A stretch of DNA of 64,000 nt from Pegoplata infirma (lineage: Eukaryota > Arthropoda > Insecta > Diptera > Anthomyiidae): positions 10,219,266 to 10,283,265 of the forward strand of contig OY992540.1 of assembly GCA_963921195.1 (NCBI GenBank), read 5' to 3'. Position numbers and translations under genes: made by a program. Positions 35,801-47,800 of the stretch are shown in pieces (the first letter of the stretch is position 1; the number at the start of each line of letters is the position of its first letter). The notes beneath the pieces are model-generated. The model saw only the letters and a program-made list of their open reading frames with translations, was not told the DNA's origin and made no database searches.

Positions 35801-38800
35801 CTTTGGTGGTGTTAACGTTAGGGAATCTGAAGCTCTTGATATTCTGGGTATGAAGATTCAGTGTGATGTCCGTTGGAATAAACACATATGAGGAGTCGCA
35901 GAACAAAACGTACTTTTTCGCATTTTTTGACAAATTGATTTTTTGTTCTTTTTATATTATTGGGTTCGAAATCTATCAGAAAAAATTTCCATAGCGTGAA
36001 TTATTTTTGTTTTTCATCAAGAAAATGGATTCCTTAAAAATTGGTGTGTAACAAAACGTACTTTTTTGTTAATTTTTTATCAAAACGTACTTTTTTCATT
36101 GTATTTCATATGCAAGATTTTTCATAATTTTATAATATACCATTTTACTTTTATATTCCATACACATATCAATGCACACCAAGATTTTTCGAGGCCTTCT
36201 TGCAGGCCAGTGTAGGATTTCCCCCTTATTCTTGTTATTGGTCTATTTACACCCCACAACCACAGTATGGGGGTACATTAACTTTGCCAATTCGTGTGTA
36301 ACGTATCAAAATATGGGCCAATGAGGCTCTTTTGTAGTTTTTAATAAATAAGAACATTTTTAAAACACTCGATCAAAATAGTATCGTCTAAAAATATACG
36401 CACATCAAAACGTCGTTTTTCAATTATTTTTAAACAAAACGTACTTTTTTCATTATTTTGTAACAAAACGTACTTTTTCCAAAGTAAAAGTGGTTTTATA
36501 TTAAACATCCTTAACATATAATGAGGTGACTTATGGCAGTTTGATGCATCTCTTGATAAGCAAAAAACTTGTTACCATATTCAGGTTCATGCAGTTTTTT
36601 AAAGGGGCGAAATAAATAAACCTCAATTTCCCAAAAATTTTTAATATGCGAAAAAGTACGTTTTGTTCTGCGACTCCTCATATTCGAAGTGTCGAAAGAA
36701 GCGTTCAAGTGCTTAGGCTTTTTGAAACGGTGTAGGAGATATTTCACTCCAGCTGATCTCCTGACGGTCTATACCACCTATATCCGACCTAAAATGGAAT
36801 ATAACTCTCATGTATGGGCGGGTGCTTCAACCTCAGCATTGGAATTACTTGACCGCGTACAGAGAAGAGCTTTAATGCTAATAGGGGCTGGGGTTACATC
36901 TGATTCTATTAATTCCTTGGAGCATCGTCGAAATGTGGGTTGTGTGTCCTTGTTCTTACGATTTTTCCACGGAAAGTGTTCTGCTGAGATAGGTAACCTC
37001 ATTCCGGAGGTGCGTGTATTTAATCGAAATACGCGTACATCTAGCAGAGCTCATCCGTTTGTTGTTGATTGGACAACGGACCGCACAACACACTATAGAG
37101 AGAATTCCTTCTTTGGCCGAACTATACGTTTGTGGAACGGACTTCCCGCCCACGTTTTTCCTGACACATATAACACTAGCTGACCCGGTCCGCGTCGCTG
37201 GCCCTAAGAGAACATTTATTTTATATTGTATCTTAATTTTAATATACAGTGTCGGACAAAACTAAAGCACGAAAACAGGTCTTTAGTTATACCCTCGGGG
37301 AAAAAATTATTTAGTCGTTTTTGCGTGATTGTAAAACAGACATGCGTAACGTTGTACAAAGGGGTGTGTCATTCCGTGAATTTTTATCGAATCGTGCTTT
37401 AATATAGCCTAAAGTTCCAAGTTGCGTCTTCGGTTAGTACTATCTGTTCTACAAATTTCATTGAAATCGGTTTAACCGATTTTGTGTAATTGCGGAAGAC
37501 GAAGAAATAACTTTTTATTTTATAAAATTGTTAGTGGTTTTTTATACCCCTTTGCCGAATCGCGCTCTTATACAAAATAGTTCCAGCTCGGTTAGTACTA
37601 TTAGTAGTGACAGATTCGGCGTAGCTGTTTTTGTGTGATTGTAAAACAGAAAGGCACAATGATCAGTATAGTATAATGGGGCGCGGAAATTTATGCCTAT
37701 TTGTCCAATCGTGGTCCTACACATCCTATAGTTCCACCTTTGCTTTGCACTATCTGTGCAGCGAATTTGACTGAGATCGGTTTAGCCATTTTTATGTGAT
37801 AAAAGTTTTAATTTTTCGCCTCTTTTTCCGAATGCACTCTTATAGTTACCGCTCGGTTACTACTATCAGCATTAAAAGGGGCGTGAAAATTTACGCACCT
37901 TTCTCCAGTTCTGATCTTATGTGCCCTACAATGCACTTGGTTAGCCCTATCTGAAGTAAAAATGGCAAGAAAATCTGTTCAGCTGTTTGTGATTGATTGC
38001 AAAACAGGCATATAACGTTTAGTATAGTACAAAGGGGCATGGCATTTTACGCTTCTTTAACCCATCGTAGTATAATATGACATATAGTTCCTCAGTCAGT
38101 TAGCACTATTAATTAAAATCGGATCGGCCGTTTTTGCGTGATTGCGGAACATGCAGAAATAACTTTTAATACAATACAAAGGGGCGTGGCATCTTTCGCC
38201 CCTTTGTCCGAACACGCTCTAATTTGGCCTATAGTTAGTACTCGGTTAGTACTATCTGTGGTGAAAATTTCATAACAATCGGTCCATTCATTATACCCTA
38301 CACCACACTGTGGTACAGGGTATAATGAGTTTGTGCTGATGTTTGTAACTACCCGAAATATTGGTCCTAGACCCACCTTTAAGTATACCGATCGACTCAG
38401 AATCACTTTTTGAGTCGATTTAGCGATGTCCGTCCGTCCGTCCGTCTGTCCGTCCGTCTGTCTGTCTGTCCATGTAAACGGTGTAAACACGATACAGGTC
38501 GCAATTTTTAATCAATTGACTTGAAATTTGAAACTTAAGTTTCTCTTGGCCCAAGGACGAAGCCTATTGAAATTGGAAAAAATCGGTCCATATTTAGACC
38601 TAGCCCCCATACAAAGGTCGTCTTTAGTTTTGGCTCAAATGACTCTAATAACCGTATTGTAGAAGGTATCGCTTTGAAATTTGGATGGTAAACATGTTTT
38701 GTCTTCACATATCATCATTCCGAATTTCAAAGAAATCGGACCAGTTCTTCTTGTAGCCCCCATACAAACCACCTTCCCGATTTTCACATAAATGTCTCAA

Positions 38801-41800
38801 ATTTCATGAAAATAGAAAATATTTAATTAAAATTTTGTTTGTGTATGTTAAACGCGTACTTAAATAACCTTATCAAACCTGATAATCATCAGACCAGTTT
38901 TGGACTCAGGCCCCTTGTGAAAATTTCGCCCAATATTCAGTTAAAGCGGTTTATTGTCAACAAATAGAAGCCTATTTCACTCAAATTTGATTTGTGAGTG
39001 TTTTCTTCACTTATTAAAGGTTTTACAACATATAGATCTAATCGATCCATGGGACCCATTTTCCGGGAAACCTTGGTGTAGGGTATTATATGGTCGGTCT
39101 TGACCGACTATAATTTTCTTACTTGTTTTTTATATAAAGATGTCATTAGTGGTAGAATGTAAAAATTTGATTTTGCCACGCCTCTCCGCCCACAGACTAA
39201 AAATAAAAAATATGACTTGACAGTGTTACTCGCCGGTCTATTCTGAATATTCCCTGAAAATTTCATCAAGATCGGTCCAGCCGTTTTCGCGTCCATAAGG
39301 AACATACATATAGCCGGTTTTTGCATTATTGCGGAGTATGCAGAAATAACTCTCAATTCAATTCAAAGTGGCATGGCATTTTACGCTCCTTTGTCCAATA
39401 ACGCTCAAATTTGGCATATAGTGAGTACTCAGTTAGTACTATCTTTGATTTAAATTTCATCAAAATCGGTCCATCCGTTTTTTATATAAAGATGTCATTA
39501 GTGGTGGAAAGCAAAAATTGGATTTTGCCACGCCCCTCCGCCCACAGACGAAAAATCAAAAATCCGACTTGACAGTGTTAGTCGCCAGGCTATTCTGAAT
39601 ATTCCCTGAAATTTTCATCAAGATCGGTCCAGCCGTTTTCGAGTCCATACGGAACATACATACATACATACACACATCCATTTTTATATATATAGATTAG
39701 CAGATTCAAGTCAAATATCCATAAATACTACTCCCTCCTTCCTCCTTCCCACACCTATATTTCCTGATCTATACACAATGCATTGCATTTATAGGGGGCA
39801 TCCCCTGAGTGTTGGTCAAAAAAAAAAAAAAAAAAAAAAACTCATTTTTTTCTAATTACAATTGATCTTTTTCGAATAACCGTTGATCTTTTTTTGAAAC
39901 ACACAATTGTAATTGAAATCTTTAAATAACAATTGGAATTTTCGAATTAAAAATGATTTATTCGAATTACAAGCAGAATCTATTTATGTACAATAAATAA
40001 ATTATAAAAAAAAAAAAATCTTCTCATTACAAACGAAATCTTTGAATTTCAAGTAAAATCTTTGAATTACAATTTCCAATAAACGAATTTTAATTTCTTT
40101 TTTTAATTTGTCCATATTTTACACCATTTACAGATGTTATTCGAAAAAATAATTGTAGTTTGAAGATTATATGAAGAATATGAAGACATGTAATTCGAAT
40201 AACTGTAATTCGAAGATTCTGCATGTAATTCCTTGTTTCCATATTCTATTTGTAATTCGAAAATTCCAATTCAAACAATAATAACACATAATAATACAAA
40301 ATCGGACTTTCGGAATCGGAATGGGATGAAACCAAAAGCAAATGAAAGCTGACGTTTTCCATAACAAAACCCGCAAGACCTTTTTTTTGGTCAAAGCTAG
40401 ATTTTTTTTACACGCATTTAAAGTTTGTGATTTTAAAGCATTTAAAGTTTTTGTGTACTAAACATATCCTACTTTATGGGCCCCTGGTGGTGCCCTTATT
40501 GGACATGTAGGGTCCAGTTTCCAAACTTAAGCCCAAATTACTTTAGCTATTACTGGTATGAATTTTGCTGCAATCGGTCCAGTACCTATTTACTGAACAG
40601 CCAAATTATTAAAATTAGCCACTGTACACCGTTGCGTATGATTGTTATTTAAAGGCAATTACAATATTAATCATACGCCACTTATTCAGTTTTCAAGCAT
40701 TTATTCAAGCACTAACTTCAAATACGTGTAAAAAAAATCTAGCTCTGAACTAGAAAAAAGCCTTGAGGGTTTTGTTATGGAATATGTCAACTTTCATTTG
40801 CTTTTGGTTTCACCCCATTCCGATTTTGGGTGTTGCACTGTGTAATTAATAAAAGACAAATAGAATTTTTGAATTAAAATTGATGTTTTTCGATTTTCAT
40901 CTGTAAATGGTGTAAAATATGGACAAATTAAAAAAAAAAAATCATTTATTGGAAAAAAAAACCATTTGATTGAAATGATAATAAAACCAATTTTTGTAAT
41001 AGATTTGATATATCAGTCCCTACTCACAATTGGGTCGACCAACCACAAATCGTTTTTGTTAGATTACAACCAAAAAAGTATTAAAACTCGATTAGGTATG
41101 GTATGATCTGTTGAGAACTGATTATTTCAGTTGTATCTGATCAGATCTATTATATGCGAGATTTGTCCCCAATTCCCAGATCTGATCAGATTCAATAACT
41201 GATCAGATCTTATTTGATCTCGAAATTGGGGACAAATCTTTTATCTAGTAAATTTTTAATGGAAAGAAACAAATTTTTTCAATTATATAATTGAGCCGTG
41301 ATACTTCTTTTAGATTCAGAAAGTATTTAAGAGAGATATGAAAAATAGATGGACCTTAGCATATAATTTTATGATAAAATTTACTAAATTTTCTTGACAT
41401 ATGTGGTTGTAATCAGTAAAAAATTGAATGGTTGTGGGAATTTTGAAAATTTTCAAAGAAGAACATGTGGACAATTGGACGTTTTTCCCTTGTAATTTAA
41501 TTTTATTAATTTTTTTAGTTAGTAATAGAGTTAATACAAACAAACAAAATTATAAAAATAAAAAAACAACATTCAATCAAAATAAACAACATTTAAATGT
41601 ATAAAATTATAATTTAATTAAATGAAAAAAACATTAAATTTTTATCAAACCTTATAACTGAAAATACAATTTTAAACGACAAAATTTTGTATTAACTCTT
41701 TACTTGTGATGTTTCGAAATAGATTTGGTTTTAATGCTGGGATGCACAATGACATAGTATTCTACTCTTCAAAGAGGAGTTTACATACATAGAGAAAGAC

Positions 41801-44800
41801 ATGATATAAGAGGGGTGATCATATTATGATAAAGTTATGAATCATACTATGACCCCCCCTCCATTATGGTTGTCGCAAGCATGTTTCTTCTCTGCTAAAC
41901 GTACATAGATGCAAAAGAGAAATGACCAATATCTGATCTCTAGAGTGGAGTACTTTATCATTGCGAATTCTGCGTAAGAGTATGAATAGAACAAGCATGG
42001 TGCGATATTTTCCATACGATTAAACAGATAATACCGGTGACCGGCTCCAGTGTAAAATAAAATTTGTTTTAATTTTTGAAGCTTTTTTTAAGCTGGTGAC
42101 TCTCATTCTAATTTAAAACCGTCCAACGTGCCGTGCTTGTTCTGTTGATACATTAATATATTTTTTTGTTTTTTGTTATTTATACGTACTTGTTAAAGTT
42201 GAATTATGTTTTTGTTGTTTTCTTTGGGCAGCTTGTAAAAGGCGTTCATGTCTTCTTAGGCTAGCTGGTCCACTTATTCGTGCTTTACGTTCTATAACAC
42301 TTAGCTTTAAGCGCATCTTTAGCAAATTTGGTTCGGATGCTGTATGTACAAAATGAAGAGTTTTTGTTGTTTTGGATTTTATAAATATTCAAAAAAGTGT
42401 AATATACAGTAAAACTCGATTATAACGAATTCTCGGTTTAAAACGTTATGCTAACAACACGTTTTGCTAACAATTTCATATACATGTATTTAAATATATA
42501 TTTAATGTCCGTTTATCATGTTTATCTATTTTACAAAAGTTTTGAACATTTTTGGTGATGTTAGGACTTTTATAAAATTTATTTATATTTTTAATGATTA
42601 CTTTTAAATAAGTTTTTTTTTGCAAAAAAAAAAAAAATAACATATTATAGGTATTTTTGTTAATAAAATTAGGTTGATAGAAAAAATATTCCCCGTTTAT
42701 AACAAACTATTTCTACCGGCCACGCGGAATTCGTTGTAACCGGGATTTACTGTATATGTTGTTAATACAATTTTCGGTAACACTAGAAATTGGCCTATAT
42801 CTTTTGGATCATAATTTGACATTTTTTCTATTAACTTAATTTATATTTCTACTGATCCCTTGGAGTTCGTTATAATTGTCGGTAACCCTAGAAATTAACC
42901 TATATCTTTTGGACCATTAAGGGCGGATTACTCAATGTCAAGTTGGCAGCTAACTGTTAATTTACGGAGACTTATGTCAAAATTTGTATGTAAAAGTTAG
43001 CACTTTCTTTATTCTATTACAGTATATTGACAGATAATGTTGCTAAAAACGGTTTTTAGCTGTACGTGTGAACAGGGTATAAGGCTATCGTCACACTACA
43101 AGAACTAATACCAAGTTCAGAATTGCATGATTTTAAAATTGTGTTAAACAAAATCATCTAAAATTGTACTAGCATAAAGAAAAAATGTAAAATCATCTCA
43201 ACTTATCATAAGTTCTTGCAATGAGAACGTAGCGTTATCATAACACCGTCCTACAGCCAATATTAAACATGAACCGGATGATATACGTCTGAAACTAGAG
43301 TTCAAATGGAGTAAAACTGCATTTAAGGTTTTTCATTTCGTGATCCTGTTTCCTTTTAAAAGGACTTCAAAGTTTTAAAGAATACATTTTGTAAAACATT
43401 TTTGAAATATTTTTACTTATCCTAGGATGACCATGGTGATGGCAAATGAAAGAGGAGGGTTTCTGAGACATTATCCAATGAGTAGAAAGGTGTGATCGTA
43501 AAGCTACTACAGGAAGGTGACCTCAAGGATAGGAACAACTGGCGAGGAATAACACATATCAACACCAAGCGAATTTCCGACATTGTAACACCAGTATTGA
43601 GAAATGAACAGGCTGGATTTAGACAATATAAGTCTTGTATTGAAAATGTCAACAGCCTCAGGGTTATAACAGAGCAGTCAGTCGAATGGCACTCTTCACT
43701 GTATCTCTGCTTCGTTGGTTTTGAAAAAGCATTTGACACATTAGATCCCAGTATCATATGGAGTGCGTTTACATGCAAAGGTGTTTCAATGAAGCTAATC
43801 TCTGAAGCTGGCGTATCCTGCATGCGGGCAAACTAATTAATAAAATTACAGTTGGCATTGGTGTCCATAGGTTCAGAAATATACGACAAATGGCGTTTAA
43901 AAAAGCAGTAAACAAAAACCGAATGGTATTGTTCATAGTGACATAGTAATCCATCGACCGTTTTGTAGATCTGGCATCACCAAATATAATTGGATAATTC
44001 TGGCAATGCCAAACTAAAGTTCAAACGCAAAGCAAAGAGAGACAAAAAACAATCTGCATTCTCACTGTAAAACTGGTATCTTCCATCTCGCTCACATTTC
44101 GATTTGTGATAAAATTTCGTAAACAATACCATATGGTTTTTGTTTACTACTTTTTCAAACGCCATTTGTTGGACTACTCTATGAATGACTCTGGTATTGT
44201 TTATGAAATTGTATCACAAATCGATATCTGAGAGCGATGGATGATATCAGTGAGAATGCAGATTGTTTTTGTCCCTCTTTTTTTCACGTTCAAACTATAG
44301 TGTGATATTTCCAGATTTTGGCAATTATTCTTGGCGACGCCAGATCTACAAAACGGTCGATACATATGTTTGTACCTCAGCTGGTGTCCACCAAGGCTGT
44401 GTCTTGTCGCCACTTCTCCTCAGCATTGTTCTTGATAACATTATGACTAACAAGGGAGGTATCTCAACCCTTATGAATCGATTTGCCTGAAACTTAAAAT
44501 ATATATCAAGGAGACAATTCTAAGGTTGGGGTGTCTCGGCTTATCGGCCATATCGGGGATTTAGGGGTTCAAAACATGGGTCAAAAAATGGCGAAAAAAT
44601 CGTTTTTTGGATTTTTCAACCATTTCTTTTTAAGAAACTATATGATGTTTTCATATGAGAAGAAATGTTTTTTTAATGCCTATCCAATGGTGGCATAACC
44701 TTTTAAAACTTCGGTTTCCTTAAATATTTTTTTCAGGAAAATGTGTAAATTTTGGGGGTACTTATGTGAAGACATAGACCTACGATATCCATATGGGTAA

Positions 44801-47800
44801 GAAATCTTCTTTATTAAATTTAAGTCGACCCGTATTTTTGCCCTAGATGATATTCCTGTTAGTTCGGAAGTTATCAAAATTTTCCCGAAGGTCCACATGG
44901 TTTCATAAGGGGACAACGAAATTTTTAAACACCGATATGGCCGATAAGCCGAGACACCCCAACCTTAAAATCGTCTCTTTAATATGTATATATTTTAAGT
45001 TTCAGGAAAATCGGTTCATAAGGGTTGAGATACTTCCCTTGTAAGCCAATGAGTGAGCCAGAAGCATAAGATGGCGTCTTCACGGAAACTTATGTGATCT
45101 AGATTACGCAGACGATATTTGAATAATGGCACATATTTTTGATGATATGATATTACTGAAAAAGTTGGTCTGAAGATAAATATCGGAAATACTAAAACTT
45201 TAAGTGTAAATGATGCAGGACGGGATAAATTCCACACTAACAACTACGAATTGGAAGACGTTCATTCATTGGACAGTATAATAACAAAAACTAGAGTCTA
45301 GAGAATTGTGTTATCAAAGCCAGACAAACTTTTGGTCGATTAAAATCTATCTATTCCGTCGAGTAAAACTTAAAATGTTTGAGTCTTTTGGGCAGTATAA
45401 TAACAAAACCTAGAGACTCTAGAGAATATATTAAAAATTGTGTTTCCAAAGCCAGGCAAACATTTGGTCTCTTAAAATCTGTCTATTCCGCCGAGTAAAA
45501 CTTAAAATTTTTGAGTCAAATGTAAAATCATTTCTACTCTACGACTGCGAAATATGGAACACAGTACCTCGAGATATCCAGAATGCGTATTTTCTGGTCC
45601 AATGTAATTAACAACAAAAGATTATGGACTGAAACAAATAAAATATCAATGGCTACAGAAATGAAGAAACGCAACTAGAAAAGGATCGGTCACATCCTAC
45701 GAAGAACCCCAAACGACATTACCAGAAACGCCATTGACTGGCATTCATAGGGTAATCGTAGAACAGGTCAATCTGCACATACATGGAGGCGACAAATCGA
45801 CATGGATGCTGCTGACATGAACAAAAGTTGGGGCGAAATAAAATTCCTTGTCCATGGTAAATCACGTTGAAGCGTGTTTGTTGAGGCCCTATGTTCCTTA
45901 GTGCTATTAAAATGACGCAAGTCCGAATACAGTCTAAGTTTTTTTTTAGTGTGAAAGTAGCCCTGAAACATTTTTAGTTTACATCTTTCAGTAAACTGTA
46001 ATAGCATAAAGAAATTGCTAAAAATAGTTTTTTAAAACCGTTTCAGCAACATTTTTCGTTTTAATCTATCAATATTAGCAAAAATAAATATTTTCTAAAA
46101 AATATTTTTTTAAAACCCGTTTTTTAGCTGTAAGTGAGAACAGGGTACACTGTTGCCAACTATTTTTAACAAAAAACCTCTAAATTTCACTAAAAAAGCG
46201 CTAGAAACCGCCAAAAATAAATTTAGCGGGGAAAATTTAAAATTCTCCCGCTAAATTACGAAAAAAAGCGCTAAAAACCGAAAAACTTGGCATTTTTGAT
46301 TGACAAAAAAGAAAAATTAAAAAAAAACCTCCAAATTATTTTTTTTTACGAAAATTGACTTTTCACTAAAAACGCACAAGAAACCGCCGAAAAAAATTTA
46401 GCGGGAAAATATAAAATTCTTCCGCTAAATTACAAAAAAAGCGCTAAAATTCGACAAACTTGGCGTTTTCGATTGAAAAAAAAAGAAAAATTGGAAAAAA
46501 AACCTCTAAGTTTTCCCACTAAATCCAAACAAAAAGCGCTAGATTTTCCCGCTAAAGTACCGTTCCCGCTAAAACCAATTTTCCCCCGCTAAATCCAAAC
46601 AAAAAGCGCTAGATTTAGCGGGAAAACCTCCAACTTGGCAACAGTGACAGGGTATAATGTATTAAAATTTAACGAAGAGTTTTTTGAATAAATTCTAACG
46701 GCCGTATTCAAAATGAAAAACGAGTGCATATCGAGGGTTTTACTTTTCCAATATTCTAGAAAGGAAACCTTGGAGATCGATGTAAGGCAGTTGTTTCTTC
46801 TTTCTTATCATCGAGTTCCTTACTTTCCTGTTTCGAAAGTTGCGAGTAAAAAAAGTTAGACTCACGATGTTAGGCACTCATTTTTAATTATGAATACGGC
46901 TATAAATATTTTATTATATGGCGCTTATATATATTCGACTTGATTTTATACACAGTATAATACCTATTAGTTTTAACATATTTTATGTCTATTTTTAGCA
47001 CATATTTTAATTTGTTAATGGGCGCATTTCGTTAAAACATCAAAAAAAAAACTGATTATTTTATTGTTCATTCTATTTTTTTATCTTTGGAAACATGCAC
47101 ATAAGTTTAAAAATAACATTAAAGCTTTAAGCGGCAGATTTAACTTTAAATATAGATTTCTGTTAAGTAAAATTAAAATTAACACTTACCAGTTTTCCGT
47201 AATGGGAAATCTGTTTCATATTTGAGTAATGATGAGGGAGGTGGTTGTGGTATTTTATATGGATGAGAACTTGAAACAGCACCAATCGGTAGTGATTCGC
47301 CAGATGAACTTTTAACCACACTTCTGGAAAAAGAATAATAATATATAATTAGTTACAAACAATATTTTTAAAAGATTTCATTCATGTTTTTAGAGCAATG
47401 CAGGGGACTTACCTATTGCGATAGGGAGATGTGGTTTGCATGCCATTTGGAGATGATGCTGCTTGTTTACGATTTAATATAAAACACTACCAGATTGGTA
47501 TAGAAAGATACAAAGTTATTATTATTATTTATTTTTAATAATCTTTATTAAACTTACATTTAAAATTTGTTTTACTTCTGGACTAGCATTTGCACTATTT
47601 TCTTTACGTTTGACCATGGCTTCTCTCTCTCGTCTTTCTCTTTGCTGTTGCTCTTCCACGGCAGCTGTGACGATTCTTTGTTCATGTAATTCCTGGTGGT
47701 AAGCACCATGTGCATGCACCGCATACTGAAAATGAATTAATTGGGAAATACTTGTGTTTATTTATTTAGAATTTTATAGAATTATGCTTCTAATAGTTGT

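Larger units (their letters stand above)
34480..39840 (+). mobile_element. Jockey-like non-LTR element carrying three nested insertions
   Basis: A 5'-truncated retrotransposon whose RT frame lies in four pieces (34486-34971, 35217-35888, 36683-37179, 39701-39767), followed by about 50 bp of 3' UTR and an A-tract at 39817-39840. The inserts are a hAT element, a TA-flanked element and a 2.5-kb repeat. Each junction preserves frame once one copy of the target duplication is discounted. No stop occurs within the four pieces, so the host element was probably intact over this region when first hit. No poly(A)-side target duplication was identified. Confidence 0.88.
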
